A stretch of 64,000 nucleotides of DNA, taken from positions 62,001 to 126,000 of the forward strand of contig NZ_JALHMP010000007.1 of assembly GCF_022843985.1 (NCBI RefSeq), given 5' to 3'. The notes beneath the pieces are model-generated. The model saw only the letters and a list, made by a program, of their open reading frames with translations. It was not told the origin of the DNA and did not search any database. The first letter of the stretch is position 1. Each line of letters begins with the position of its first letter. This document shows positions 6,753 to 15,836 of the stretch, in pieces. The position numbers and the translations under genes were made by a program. The stretch comes from Phreatobacter sp. (GTDB taxonomy: Bacteria; Pseudomonadota; Alphaproteobacteria; Rhizobiales; Phreatobacteraceae).

Positions 6753-9700
6753 GCCGCAGCCTCGACGCCCCGCCGGAAGCGGTCATCGCCCAGCGCAAGG
6801 CCTCCGATCCCGCCCATTCGGCCTGGGTTTCGGCCAATGCCGGTTCGGGCAAGACCTATGTTCTGGCGCGCCGCGTCGTCCGCCTGATGCTGGCCGGCAC
6901 ACCGCCAGGCGCCATCCTGTGCCTGACCTTCACCAAGGCGGCGGCAGCGACGATGGCGAACCGCGTCTTCGAACTGCTCGGCCAATGGGCACTCATGGAC
7001 GATGCGGCATTGCGGCGGGCTCTCCACGCCCTTGACGGCCAGGATCACGACGCCGCGACGCTGCGCCGGGCGCGACGGCTCTTCGCCGAGGCGCTGGAGA
7101 CGCCGGGCGGGCTGAAGGTTCAGACGATCCACGCCTTCTGCGAAAGGGTGCTGCACCAGTTCCCCTTCGAGGCCAATGTCGCCTCGCAGTTCACCGTGCT
7201 CGACGAGCGTGTCCACGCGGAACTCGTGCGCCGCGCCAAGCTCGGCATCCTCCTGGAGGCCGCCGCCGACCCCGACGGCGAGACCGGACGGGCGCTCGCC
7301 TATCTGTCCACGGTCGCCGCCGATACGACGGTGGACGACCTTCTCGGCGAGGCCCTGGCCGCCCGCCATGCCATGGAGCAGGACATCGCCGCGCGGGGCG
7401 GCCTGGCGCGGGCGATCGCGACACTTGGCGACACGCTGGGCCTCCTGCCCGGCGAGACCGAGGCGGCGCTGGCGGCGGCCATCGTCGACGAGGCGGAACT
7501 GCCGCCGGCAGAATGGCTCGGGGTGGCCGACACGTTGCTGCACCATTCCGATGCAAAGACCGACAAGGATGTCGCCGCGGCGATGCGGCAGGCGGCCGGC
7601 GATGCGACACGGCGCGGCGAGCTCTACGAGCGGATCTTCCTGAAGGCCGACGGAGATCCGCGGCAGAGGCTCGTCACCAAGGCGGTCGTCACCCGCGAGC
7701 CGGCCCTCTGCGCGCTCCTCGAGCGGGAGAAGGAGCGGATCGCGGCGCTGCGGTCCAAGCGCAAGGCGGCTGTCCTGCGTGACGGCACCGCCGCCCTGCT
7801 GACGCTGGCACAGGCGATCGCGCAGCAGGTGGAGTCCGACAAGGCGGCGCGGGGGGCACTGGATTTCGCCGATCTCATCGTCCGCACGCGCGATCTTTTC
7901 CGCAACGGCGCGGCGCCCTGGATCCTCTACAAGCTCGACCAGGGCATCGACCACGTGCTGGTGGACGAGGCGCAGGATACCAGCCCGGACCAGTGGGAAA
8001 TCGTCAGCGCCCTGATCGAGGAGTTCACCGCGGGAAAGGGGGCGCGCGGCATGCCGCGCACCCTCTTCGTGGTCGGCGACGAGAAACAGTCGATCTATTC
8101 GTTCCAGGGCGCGGTGCCACAGAATTTCAGCGCCCTGCGCGATGCCTTTGCCCGCAAGTTCGCCGCCGCCGAGCGGCCCTTCGAACGCCATATCAGCCTG
8201 AACTTCTCGTTCCGCTCGACCAGGGCCGTCCTCAGCGCCGTCGACCGTGTTTTCGCCGACGACGATGCACGCAGGGGCCTGTCCTTCGCACCGGGACCGC
8301 TGTCACCGCACGAGGCGGCGCGTCAGGCGGCACCGGGCCTGGTGGAACTCTGGCCGGCCGCCCTGCCGGAGCCCACCGAGGAGCCCGCGCCCTGGACCGC
8401 TCCGGTGGATGCACCCGGCCTCGGCGATCCCGCGGAACGGCTCGCGGCCCGCATCGCCCGCCATATCCGTCTGTGGCTCCACGAGGGGCATCGTCTGCCC
8501 GACCGTAACCGGCCGATCCGGGCCGGTGACATTCTCATCCTGGTGCGGCGGCGCGGGCCGATCTTCGAAAGCATCATCCGGGCCCTGAAAAATGCCGGGG
8601 TGCCGGTGGCCGGCGCCGACCGCCTGGTGCTGGGCGAGCATATTGCCGTGATGGACCTGCTGGCGCTCGGTGACTGCCTGCTGACGCCGGAGGACGACCT
8701 GTCGCTCGCCGCCGTGCTGAAGAGCCCGCTGATCGGCATGAGCGAGGACGAACTCCTGGAACTGGCCGCGGAACGCACGGAATCGCTGTGGGACGCCCTC
8801 GCTGCCGATGCGCATCCGGCCGCAGCCCGCCTGGCCGGATGGCGGGAGGAGGCGCTGGCGCTGTCCCCTGCCGCCTTCTATGGCCGGGTGCTGGCGCGCG
8901 ACCGCGGCCGGCGCGCCATGCTGGCCCGCCTCGGCTCCGAGGCCGCCGACGCGCTGGACGAGTTCATGTCCATGGCGCTGTCCTTCGAGGCGACGGAAAT
9001 CCCGACGCTGCGCGGGTTCCTGGAGTCAATGCGGACAAGCGAACTCAACGTGAAGCGCGACATGGAGCTCGGCCGCGACGAGGTGCGCGTCATGACCGTG
9101 CATGGCGCCAAGGGGCTGGAAGCCGACATCGTCTTTCTCGCCGATACGATGGGCAAGCCCGCCGGCAACCACGACCCCAAGATCTTCGCGATCAAGCCGC
9201 CCAACGCAGTGGTCGGTACGCCACCGCGGCTGGTCTGGTCGCCCTCGTCGAAGGGCGATATCGGTCTGGTCGCGGAGGCGCGCCAGGCCAGCCGCGAGGC
9301 GCAGGCGGAAGAATATCGCCGCCTGCTCTATGTGGCGATGACGCGGGCCGCAGACCGGCTCATCGTCTGCGGCGCGCGGCCGAGGCGCGCCGTTGCCGAC
9401 GTCTGGTACGACATCATCGACCGGACCATCGGCAGCGAGGCGGTCGAGGAACCGGCCGATGACGGCGAGGGCAGCGTCAAGCGCTGGCGCAAGGGGCCTG
9501 CGGTCGCGGCCGAACGGGCACCGGGGACGCGCAGTATGCCGGCCACCGTTCCCCTGCCTGACTGGCTCGAGACGGCGGCGCCGGCGGTGGCGGCGCCGGC
9601 GCGGACGCTGACGCCCTCGGGCTTCGGCCATGAGACCGGTCCGCGACCCGCAGCGGCAGCGGCAAAGAGTCGGGAAGCGGCGATCCGCCGCGGCACGATC

Positions 9701-10183
9701 ATGCATCGGCTGCTGCAGTCCCTGCCGGACCTTCCGCCGGACAGGCAGGCCGAGGCGGCGCAACGCTTCCTCGCAGCCCAGAGTGACATCGACGCGGCGG
9801 TCGCGGCAGGGCTGGCGGACGAGGCGCTGAGGCTGATGGCAGATCCGCGGGTCGCCCCGCTCTTCGGTCCGGGCAGCCGCGCCGAGGTGCCGGTGGCCGG
9901 CCAACTCGCCGGCCAGCCGGTCTCGGGCCAGATCGACCGGCTGGTGGTGACGCCGGAGGCGATCATCATTGCCGACTTCAAGACCAATGATCCGGCCCCG
10001 ACCGGCCCCGAGGAGGTGCCGGAAAGCTATGTGGCGCAGCTCGCGATCTACCGCGCGCTGCTGGCGCAGATCGTTCCGGGACGGCGGTTGGAGGCCTGGC
10101 TGGTCTGGACTGCGGTGCCATCGGTGATGCCGGTCGAAGCGCAGCGCCTCGACGCCATGCTCGCCACACTCGGGCTGGCGTGA
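6749..10183 (+). CDS. addA: Double-strand break repair helicase AddA
   Basis: A 1144-residue UvrD-like helicase with a fused nuclease, partner of AddB. Motifs in order: Walker A ANAGSGKTYVLARR (about residue 30), LVDEAQDTS (motif II), VGDEKQSIYSFQGA (motif III), MTVHGAKGLEADIVFLAD (motif V) and YVAMTRAADRL (motif VI). The C-terminal nuclease motif is IIADFKTND. I chose the ATG at 6749, which overlaps the addB stop; the track start at 6722 is nine codons upstream inside addB. The gene ends at a palindrome facing plsC. Confidence 0.95.
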   Translation: MSRSLDAPPEAVIAQRKASDPAHSAWVSANAGSGKTYVLARRVVRLMLAGTPPGAILCLTFTKAAAATMANRVFELLGQWALMDDAALRRALHALDGQDHDAATLRRARRLFAEALETPGGLKVQTIHAFCERVLHQFPFEANVASQFTVLDERVHAELVRRAKLGILLEAAADPDGETGRALAYLSTVAADTTVDDLLGEALAARHAMEQDIAARGGLARAIATLGDTLGLLPGETEAALAAAIVDEAELPPAEWLGVADTLLHHSDAKTDKDVAAAMRQAAGDATRRGELYERIFLKADGDPRQRLVTKAVVTREPALCALLEREKERIAALRSKRKAAVLRDGTAALLTLAQAIAQQVESDKAARGALDFADLIVRTRDLFRNGAAPWILYKLDQGIDHVLVDEAQDTSPDQWEIVSALIEEFTAGKGARGMPRTLFVVGDEKQSIYSFQGAVPQNFSALRDAFARKFAAAERPFERHISLNFSFRSTRAVLSAVDRVFADDDARRGLSFAPGPLSPHEAARQAAPGLVELWPAALPEPTEEPAPWTAPVDAPGLGDPAERLAARIARHIRLWLHEGHRLPDRNRPIRAGDILILVRRRGPIFESIIRALKNAGVPVAGADRLVLGEHIAVMDLLALGDCLLTPEDDLSLAAVLKSPLIGMSEDELLELAAERTESLWDALAADAHPAAARLAGWREEALALSPAAFYGRVLARDRGRRAMLARLGSEAADALDEFMSMALSFEATEIPTLRGFLESMRTSELNVKRDMELGRDEVRVMTVHGAKGLEADIVFLADTMGKPAGNHDPKIFAIKPPNAVVGTPPRLVWSPSSKGDIGLVAEARQASREAQAEEYRRLLYVAMTRAADRLIVCGARPRRAVADVWYDIIDRTIGSEAVEEPADDGEGSVKRWRKGPAVAAERAPGTRSMPATVPLPDWLETAAPAVAAPARTLTPSGFGHETGPRPAAAAAKSREAAIRRGTIMHRLLQSLPDLPPDRQAEAAQRFLAAQSDIDAAVAAGLADEALRLMADPRVAPLFGPGSRAEVPVAGQLAGQPVSGQIDRLVVTPEAIIIADFKTNDPAPTGPEEVPESYVAQLAIYRALLAQIVPGRRLEAWLVWTAVPSVMPVEAQRLDAMLATLGLA

Positions 10184-10184
10184 G

Positions 10185-10200
10185 AGCGAGGCGCCTCGCT
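10185..10200. terminator. Perfect 16-bp palindrome between convergent addA and plsC
   Basis: AGCGAGGCGCCTCGCT is fully self-complementary and sits directly after the addA stop, overlapping the plsC stop codon. A hairpin here could terminate transcription from both sides. No U-tract is present. Confidence 0.45.
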
Positions 10201-11065
10201 AAAGGGCCGCGAGGGGAGGCAGGTTCTCGTCCTTGCCGGTGAGCGCCGAGGCATGCAGGCCGCGCACCCGCTGCTCGAGAAAATGGGCGATGGCCTTGCG
10301 GTCGGCGCTCGGATCGAAGGGCACCGGGTTGCCGAAGATGAGGTCGACATCGACGGCTCCGTCCTTCAGCAAGGCCCAGGCATGGGGCACGAGCTCGATG
10401 TCGCCGATCCAGGAGATGCGCGGACGATGCTGGCGGCCGGCCGGCAGGCCGTTGATGCGGCGATAGGCCAGGGCGATGGGCTGGATCCAGACGGTTTCGC
10501 CGGTGGCCCTGGCCAGGCTTTCGGCGGCCCCGACCAGGGCGGGGCGGAAGCGCATGACGCGGTTGCCATCGGAGGAGGTGCCCTCGGCGAAGAGCACGAC
10601 CGGCTCGCCCTCGCGCATGCGCGCGATCATCTCATGCGCAGTCCGCGAGGTGGTGTGGCGGCGGTCGCGATCGACGAAGATCGAGCGCTGGAGCTTGGCG
10701 AGATAGCCGAAGAGCGGCCAGCCTGCGATTTCCGCCTTGGCGACGAAGGAGACCGGCGCGAAAGCGCCGAGCACCATGATGTCCATCCAGGTGACGTGGT
10801 TGGGCACGAAAAGCGCCGGGCGGTGGGTGGTCGCCTCACCGCGCACGGTGATCCGCGCGCCCAGCGCCCTGAGCACCATGCGATGGAACAGCATGGGGAT
10901 GGTGCGGCGGGCATTGAGGCCGAAGCCATGGGCGATCATCTGGGCCGGCAGCAGTACCAGCGCCGCGATGATCAGCAGCATCAGCCAGACGAGGGCGCGG
11001 ATCGAATCGAAGATGCTCGGGCCGCCACGACCGAACTCGGTGCCCGGCCTGTCAGGATTCTTCAT
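10199..11065 (-). CDS. plsC: 1-acyl-sn-glycerol-3-phosphate acyltransferase (PlsC family)
   Basis: A 288-residue membrane acyltransferase that converts lysophosphatidate to phosphatidate in phospholipid synthesis. A hydrophobic N-terminal segment (LVWLMLLIIAALVLL) is followed by the catalytic NHVTWMD (H-x4-D), then FVDRDRR and LFAEGTSSDG (substrate motifs). The ATG at 11065 overlaps the fur end by 14 bases; the track start at 11116 is further inside fur. The pairing with fur is conserved in Rhizobiales, but the usual downstream miaB-phoH-ybeY genes are missing here. Confidence 0.9.
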   Translation of the reverse strand: MKNPDRPGTEFGRGGPSIFDSIRALVWLMLLIIAALVLLPAQMIAHGFGLNARRTIPMLFHRMVLRALGARITVRGEATTHRPALFVPNHVTWMDIMVLGAFAPVSFVAKAEIAGWPLFGYLAKLQRSIFVDRDRRHTTSRTAHEMIARMREGEPVVLFAEGTSSDGNRVMRFRPALVGAAESLARATGETVWIQPIALAYRRINGLPAGRQHRPRISWIGDIELVPHAWALLKDGAVDVDLIFGNPVPFDPSADRKAIAHFLEQRVRGLHASALTGKDENLPPLAAL

Positions 11066-11492
11066 CGAGCGGCACGCAATAGAGTTCAAGGCGATGGTCG
11101 ACCAGCCGGTAGCCAAGCTTGCGGGCGATCTCGGCCTGCAACCGCTCGATCTCTTCTGACTGGAACTCGACGACCCGGCCCGACCGAAGATCGATCAGGT
11201 GGTCGTGATGGGCCTCCGGGATCGTCTCGTAGCGGGCACGCCCGTCACCGAAGGCATGACGGGTGATGATGCCGGAATCCTCGAACAGCTTGACGGTCCG
11301 GTAGACCGTCGACAGCGAAATGTTCGAATCGACGGCATTGGCCCGCCGGTGCAGCTCCTCGACGTCGGGATGATCGGCCGCCGCCTCGATGACGCGGGCG
11401 ATGACGCGGCGCTGATCGGTCATCCGCATGCCCTTGGCGATGCAGGCTTCCTCAATCGAACTGGTCCGGTTCTCCATCCGGGGCGTTATCAC
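11052..11492 (-). CDS. fur: Fur-family metal-responsive repressor (Mur-like)
   Basis: A Fur-type repressor of about 146 residues. The N-terminal winged helix holds MRMTDQRRVIARVIEAAADHPDVEEL and the recognition region STVYRTVKLFEDSGII. The metal/dimer domain has HHDHLIDLRSGRVVEF and a final VDHRLELYCVPL. This matches rhizobial Fur/Mur, which senses manganese (or iron), rather than Irr. The start is ambiguous: the track TTG (11507), a GTG at 11492 with GGAGG six bases upstream, and an ATG at 11477. I prefer 11492 on spacing. Its end overlaps plsC. Confidence 0.9.
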   Translation of the reverse strand: MITPRMENRTSSIEEACIAKGMRMTDQRRVIARVIEAAADHPDVEELHRRANAVDSNISLSTVYRTVKLFEDSGIITRHAFGDGRARYETIPEAHHDHLIDLRSGRVVEFQSEEIERLQAEIARKLGYRLVDHRLELYCVPLDEES

Positions 11493-11543
11493 CACGGTCC
11501 TCCTCAACAGCGCCCGATCCTATAGCTTTGCACGTCCGCTCCG

Positions 11544-12902
11544 TCACCCCCGCGCAACGGACACGGCCACGGGCGGCGGCACGACCGCCTCGTCCTCCTC
11601 GTCGTCGTCGTACATCATGGCGATGGCGCGGCGGCGGTCGGCGATCGAGGCGTTGAGGCGGTCGAGGGCGAGGGTGAGGGTGGCAAACTGGCTCGAATCG
11701 AACCCGGGCTTTTTCGAGGCCTCGATGGATTCGACGAAGATGTCGTCGGCGCGCCTCGCGATCTCGTCGAGCACGTCGTTATCGTCGGTGGCGCGGGCGT
11801 TGCGCAGCAGGAGCAACACCTCGGGCAGGAAGCCCGGGTCCTTTTCGCGGCGGCCGATGCCGAAATAGCTGGCCGCGCCAGCCAAGGCCGAGCCGCCGAG
11901 GGACAGGCCGAAAATCGCTAAATACAGAAAGTCGCTATATTTTTCGAGGAATGTCTTCTGTTCGCCGGTCAGATAGGCCAGCGCGCCGGGATGGACCTGG
12001 ATGGCGGAGCCCTTTTCCGTGTCCGGAACCTCCAGACGGTTCGCGATGGGGTGCTGGGCGGCGAAAGAGGGACGCAGCGTGAAGAGCTGCTGGGTGAATT
12101 CGGCGGCCACCGCATCGTCAACGCCGCGGCGCGCCACGAGATAATGGACGACGCCGAGCGTCGGGAAGGTATCCGTCGGCCGGGGCGGGTTCGACCCGAA
12201 GGAGCCGGCGACGATTTCCATGGATTCGAGAAAGGCAACCCGGTCAGCCACGGCCTCGGCCTCGCGCACGGGCACAAGGGTCACCTTGCCATCGGGTGTT
12301 TCGCGCACCAGCCCGGCAATGGCGTCGGCCACCGGCTTGGACGAGGGCGGGCCGACGGTCACCAGCGCCTCGATCTGCTTCTTGCGGAAGACTTCCGCCG
12401 TCTCCCAGGGCAGGACCTCGACCATCCGGACCGACGAGGGCTGGACGCCGTGCTCGCGCAGGATGGTCTGGATCAGGCGGATGTTGTAGCCGACGCCGCG
12501 GCCCATGACACCGATCGTCTTGCCGCCGAGATCCGTCCAGCGCTCGATGCCGGCGGATGCCGGCGCGGCGAGGACGACGGGGTTGCGCTGCCAGGTCGCC
12601 ACGGTCATGGCGCTGGGCGGAAACGAGATATCAGCCCTGACGATGGCGAAATCGACGTCCTCGCGCTCCAGCTTGGCAGCGCTGTCGGAGGGCGAATCGG
12701 AGGAGACGAGGCGCAGCCGCACGGTGGAGCGCTCACGTTGGAGTGCCACGCGGAACGCGTCGATCAGGCGTGCCGCCTCCGACCCGGATGGCCCCACCGC
12801 GATGGTGACCGTGGTCGGACGGTTATACGAAAAGGTCGCGAGAGCGGCGCAACCAATGAGCGCGCAGATGACAGCGACGATGATAAGACGCGTGCGGGAC
12901 AT
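11544..12902 (-). CDS. TAXI-family TRAP-type solute-binding protein with C-terminal membrane anchor
   Basis: A 452-residue protein. An N-terminal hydrophobic segment (LIIVAVICALIGCAALATF) anchors or exports it. A periplasmic TAXI fold follows (VTIAVGPSGSEAARLIDAF, WTDLGGKTIGVMGRGVGYN). Near residue 330 there is a second membrane segment (LYLAIFGLSLGGSALAGAASYFGI), then a cytoplasmic acidic tail ending in DDDEEDEA. Ordinary TAXI proteins are free periplasmic binding proteins of TRAP importers. This one has no dctM-type permease beside it and looks membrane-bound, so it may sense or present a ligand rather than feed a transporter. It may be cotranscribed with fur and plsC. Confidence 0.8.
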   Translation of the reverse strand: MSRTRLIIVAVICALIGCAALATFSYNRPTTVTIAVGPSGSEAARLIDAFRVALQRERSTVRLRLVSSDSPSDSAAKLEREDVDFAIVRADISFPPSAMTVATWQRNPVVLAAPASAGIERWTDLGGKTIGVMGRGVGYNIRLIQTILREHGVQPSSVRMVEVLPWETAEVFRKKQIEALVTVGPPSSKPVADAIAGLVRETPDGKVTLVPVREAEAVADRVAFLESMEIVAGSFGSNPPRPTDTFPTLGVVHYLVARRGVDDAVAAEFTQQLFTLRPSFAAQHPIANRLEVPDTEKGSAIQVHPGALAYLTGEQKTFLEKYSDFLYLAIFGLSLGGSALAGAASYFGIGRREKDPGFLPEVLLLLRNARATDDNDVLDEIARRADDIFVESIEASKKPGFDSSQFATLTLALDRLNASIADRRRAIAMMYDDDEEDEAVVPPPVAVSVARG

Positions 12903-12925
12903 TGATGATCAGGTTCCGCAGAGAT

Positions 12926-12954
12926 CATGGCTCTTTTGCGATGCAAAGACCATG
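12926..12954. terminator. Imperfect 12-bp hairpin between the 155-aa ORF and the TAXI gene
   Basis: CATGG-TC-TTTGC pairs with GCAAA-GA-CCATG around a GAT loop, with two single-base bulges in the 5' arm. It lies in the gap between two minus-strand genes. It may terminate the 155-aa gene or shape the TAXI leader. There is no T-run. Confidence 0.3.
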
Positions 12955-12998
12955 GCCTCGCGTGGCCGGAGCTTGACGGATTGCGGCGGCAGAGGGGT

Positions 12999-13466
12999 TC
13001 AGCGGCGGCGCGGCCTGTCCTCGATCATGATCGAGGGCGTTCCAGCCGACCGCGACCGCGTCGCCGCTCGGTTGATCCGATCCCGCTCGGCCGCAGTCAG
13101 AGGGCCGCGTCGGCTGTGTCCCTGCACCGCAAGGCCAGGAGCAGTGCGGGCCTCGTCGGCCTCGCGTCCGCGACGGCGATCGGCATCGCGCAGGCGCTGC
13201 TGGTCGCGCTGCTGCCGGCGCAGCGTTTCGAGACTGCGGTCGGCTTCACGCTGCTGGCTATGCTGGAAACCGTCGAAGGCCCGCCGCTCGCTATCCCGCT
13301 GACGCAGGATGTCGAAATGCTGCTGGGTCGGATTGCCGAAGGAGGGCGGGGCCATGCCCGGCGCCGGCGGCGGATAGCCGGCCTGGGCTGCAACGTGGTC
13401 GGAACCACCGGCCAGACCGGCGAGTGCAAGGAGAACAGCCATCAGGGTGGTGCGCGTCGTCGACAT
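12999..13466 (-). CDS. Secreted low-complexity hypothetical protein
   Basis: A 155-residue protein I do not recognise. It has a clear signal peptide (LMAVLLALAGLAGG...VAAQA). A Pro-rich linker (YPPPAPGMAPPSFG) follows, then a highly charged Gln/Arg/Asp-rich helix-forming stretch (LETLRRQQRDQQRLRDADRRRGREA). The signal peptide supports it as a real exported protein. It lies on the same strand as, and downstream of, acuI. No function is assignable. Confidence 0.6.
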   Translation of the reverse strand: MSTTRTTLMAVLLALAGLAGGSDHVAAQAGYPPPAPGMAPPSFGNPTQQHFDILRQRDSERRAFDGFQHSQQREADRSLETLRRQQRDQQRLRDADRRRGREADEARTAPGLAVQGHSRRGPLTAAERDRINRAATRSRSAGTPSIMIEDRPRRR

Positions 13467-13525
13467 GGACGGGTCCTGTTCCTTCGGGCGTCTGCGCGGC
13501 GAAGCCGCGCGCTCCGGCCAGTCTG

Positions 13526-14512
13526 TCAGTCGATCGTGACGACGACGCGGCCGCGGATGCGCCCCTCGAGAATGGCCGAACCCGCCTCGATCACCGCTTC
13601 CAGCGGAATCGCGGAGGTGAGGCGGGCAAGACTGTCACGATCGAGCTCGGTCGCCAGCCGCGACCAGGCTTCCAGCCGCAGCGTCTTGGGTGCCATTACC
13701 GAATCGACACCGAGCAGCGAAACGCCGCGCAGGATGAAGGGGGCGACGGTCGTCGGCAGGTCCATGCCCTGGGCAAGGCCGCAGGCGGCCACGGCACCGC
13801 CATAGCGCGTCATGGACAGCACGTTGGCGAGGGTGTGCGACCCGACGGAATCGATGCCGCCGGCCCAGCGCTCCTTGGCGAGCGCCCGGCCGGGAGACGA
13901 GAGTTCGGCACGGTCGATGATCTCGGCGGCGCCGAGGGACTTCAGATAATCTGCCTCCTGCGGCCGGCCGGTTGAGGCGATGACGTGATAGCCGCGGCGG
14001 GCGAGAAGGGCGGTCGCCACCGAACCGACGCCGCCGGCTGCGCCCGTCACCACCAGCGGGCCGCGCTCGGGCGTGATGCCGTGGCGCTCCAGCGCCATGA
14101 CACAGAGCATGGCGGTATAGCCCGCCGTGCCGATGGCCATGGCCTCGGCGGCGGTCAGGCCGTCGGGCAGCGGCACCAGCCAGTCGCCCTTGACGCGGGT
14201 CTTCTCGGCATAGGCGCCGAGGTGGGTCTCGCCGGTGCCCCAGCCGTTGAGGATAACGGCGTCGCCCGGCCGGAAATCGGCATGGGCCGAAGTCTCGACA
14301 ATGCCGGCGAAATCGATGCCGGGGATCATCGGGAACCGCCGCACCACCGGGGCCTTGCCGGTCAGGGCGAGACCGTCCTTGTAGTTGAGGGTCGAATGGG
14401 AGACCCGCACGGTAACGTCGCCGTCCATGAGGTCGGCCTCGTCGAAGCGCGTCAGAGCCGCCTGTGTGCCGGTTTCGGTCTTGGTGACCACCACCGCCCT
14501 GAATGTTCCCAT
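13526..14512 (-). CDS. acuI: Acrylyl-CoA reductase-like MDR oxidoreductase (AcuI/YhdH)
   Basis: A 328-residue zinc-independent medium-chain dehydrogenase/reductase. Diagnostic segments are [31 protein letters not shown] at the N-terminus and [21 protein letters not shown] for NADPH binding. AcuI reduces acrylyl-CoA to propionyl-CoA, in DMSP breakdown, 3-hydroxypropionate use or simple detoxification. It is full length and has no pathway partners here, so a housekeeping detoxification role is the simplest reading. Confidence 0.88.
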   Translation of the reverse strand: MGTFRAVVVTKTETGTQAALTRFDEADLMDGDVTVRVSHSTLNYKDGLALTGKAPVVRRFPMIPGIDFAGIVETSAHADFRPGDAVILNGWGTGETHLGAYAEKTRVKGDWLVPLPDGLTAAEAMAIGTAGYTAMLCVMALERHGITPERGPLVVTGAAGGVGSVATALLARRGYHVIASTGRPQEADYLKSLGAAEIIDRAELSSPGRALAKERWAGGIDSVGSHTLANVLSMTRYGGAVAACGLAQGMDLPTTVAPFILRGVSLLGVDSVMAPKTLRLEAWSRLATELDRDSLARLTSAIPLEAVIEAGSAILEGRIRGRVVVTID

Positions 14513-14669
14513 GGTCGTCGCCTCCCTTTTGCGCCGGCGACAGTCTCCCGCCCTGATGCCGAGGGCAAGCCGGCGATGCTCCGCCGAAGGACCGATGGGC
14601 CAGCATCCGCAAACAACCGGAGGGCTGCCGGCGCCGATTGTCGGCTACCGTCGCGACGGGGATGGAGCC

Positions 14670-15398
14670 ATGGTCACCGACACCACATCACCACCGGCCG
14701 ATGACGCTCCGGGTTTCGCAGAGGCGCCGCATTTCCACGGCCATCGCGAGAGGTTGCGCAGCCGGTTCCGCGAGGCGGGGGCGGAAGCGCTGGCCGATTA
14801 CGAACTCCTCGAGCTGATCCTGTTCCGCGCCATTCCACGGCGCGACGTCAAACCCCTGGCCAAGGCGCTGCTGAAGCGTTTCGGCTCCTTTGCGGACGCC
14901 CTCGCCGCACCGGAGGCGCGGCTCGCGGAGGTGGATGGCGTCACGGCGACCGTCACCACCGAGCTCAAGCTCGTCCATGCCGCGGCGCGGCGCATGGGCC
15001 GCGCCGAGATCACCCGTCGCCCGGTCCTGTCGTCATGGGCAGCGCTGATCGACTATTGCCGCACCGCCATGGCCTTTGCCGAGCGTGAGCAGTTCCGCGT
15101 CCTCTATCTCGACAGGAAGAACGCGCTGATCGCCGACGAGGTGCAGGGCGAGGGCACGGTCGACCATACGCCGGTCTATCCACGCGAGGTGGTGAAGCGG
15201 GCACTGGAGCTGTCGTCGACCGCCGTTATCCTGGTGCACAACCACCCCTCCGGCGATCCGACGCCGTCGCGGCCCGATATCCTGATGACCCAGCAGATCG
15301 TCGAGATCGCCCGGCCACTGGGAATCACCGTGCATGACCACATCATCGTCGGCCGCGACGGCCATGCCAGCTTCAGGGCACTGAAGCTGATTACCTGA
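14670..15398 (+). CDS. radC: DNA repair protein RadC (JAB/MPN domain)
   Basis: A 242-residue RadC protein. The helix-hairpin-helix-like N-terminus has [27 protein letters not shown], and the JAB metalloprotease-like domain carries [15 protein letters not shown] with the H-x-H metal motif. I use the ATG at 14670; the track start at 14385 lies inside the divergent acuI. Despite the name, RadC has no proven essential repair role. It ends at a 7-bp hairpin. Confidence 0.92.
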   Translation: MVTDTTSPPADDAPGFAEAPHFHGHRERLRSRFREAGAEALADYELLELILFRAIPRRDVKPLAKALLKRFGSFADALAAPEARLAEVDGVTATVTTELKLVHAAARRMGRAEITRRPVLSSWAALIDYCRTAMAFAEREQFRVLYLDRKNALIADEVQGEGTVDHTPVYPREVVKRALELSSTAVILVHNHPSGDPTPSRPDILMTQQIVEIARPLGITVHDHIIVGRDGHASFRALKLIT

Positions 15399-15403
15399 TC
15401 CGG

Positions 15404-15426
15404 GCCGGGCCTTGATTTCGCCCGGC
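15404..15426 (+). terminator. Hairpin after radC
   Basis: GCCGGGC (15404-15410) pairs exactly with GCCCGGC (15420-15426) across a 9-base loop containing ATTT. It begins six bases after the radC stop. It is a candidate terminator without a strong U-tract. Confidence 0.4.
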
Positions 15427-15446
15427 TCGCCGGTCAGGGATCGGGG

Positions 15447-15785
15447 ATGATCGCTCCTTCCCGCCTGCAAGGCGGCCTCGCCGCTGTCCTGATGATGTTC
15501 GCTGTCGCTTCGGCCATCGCCCAGACAGCGCCGGCCCGCAGCTGGACCGAAGAAAAATGCCATCGATACCGTCAGGCCTGGGACGATGCCCTGAAGCGCC
15601 AGGGGCTGACGGGGCTGTCGCAGGAGTTTCTCTCGGCCCATGGCCGGTTCGTCGCCGGCGGGTGCGACGGGGCCCTGCGGGTCTGTCCGCGCTCACCACG
15701 GGAGACGGATCTCGCCAACATCATGACCGTCCGCGCGCTCAATGCCGGGATGGCGAGCACGTTCCTGCCCTGGGGCTGCCCCTGA
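15447..15785 (+). CDS. Small secreted Cys-containing hypothetical protein
   Basis: A 112-residue protein with a Sec signal peptide (GGLAAVLMMFAVASAIAQ, cleavage near TAPA). Four Cys follow in the mature part (EEKCHRYRQAW, GGCDGALRVCPRS, WGCP), compatible with two disulfides in the periplasm. Small secreted proteins with this EKCxRYxxAW start are common in Rhizobiales without known function. It sits between radC and the SOS-boxed helicase. Confidence 0.65.
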   Translation: MIAPSRLQGGLAAVLMMFAVASAIAQTAPARSWTEEKCHRYRQAWDDALKRQGLTGLSQEFLSAHGRFVAGGCDGALRVCPRSPRETDLANIMTVRALNAGMASTFLPWGCP

Positions 15786-15813
15786 GGCGCAGCGCGCCCT
15801 TCCCCTTGCCAGC

Positions 15814-15828
15814 GTTCTTGTTTAGTTC
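15814..15828 (+). promoter_or_regulatory. LexA/SOS box of alphaproteobacterial type
   Basis: GTTCTTGTTTAGTTC is an exact match to the alphaproteobacterial LexA operator GTTC-N7-GTTC. It ends eight bases before the ATG of the lhr-like helicase. A LexA dimer here would block transcription of the helicase-pdeM pair until DNA damage. The closeness to the start codon implies a very short or absent leader. Confidence 0.7.
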
Positions 15829-15836
15829 TGTCAGCC

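Noticed and set aside
6695-8191. 498-codon minus-strand ORF opposite addA
   Set aside because: Shadow of addA; no domain pattern and addA motifs on the other strand are unambiguous.
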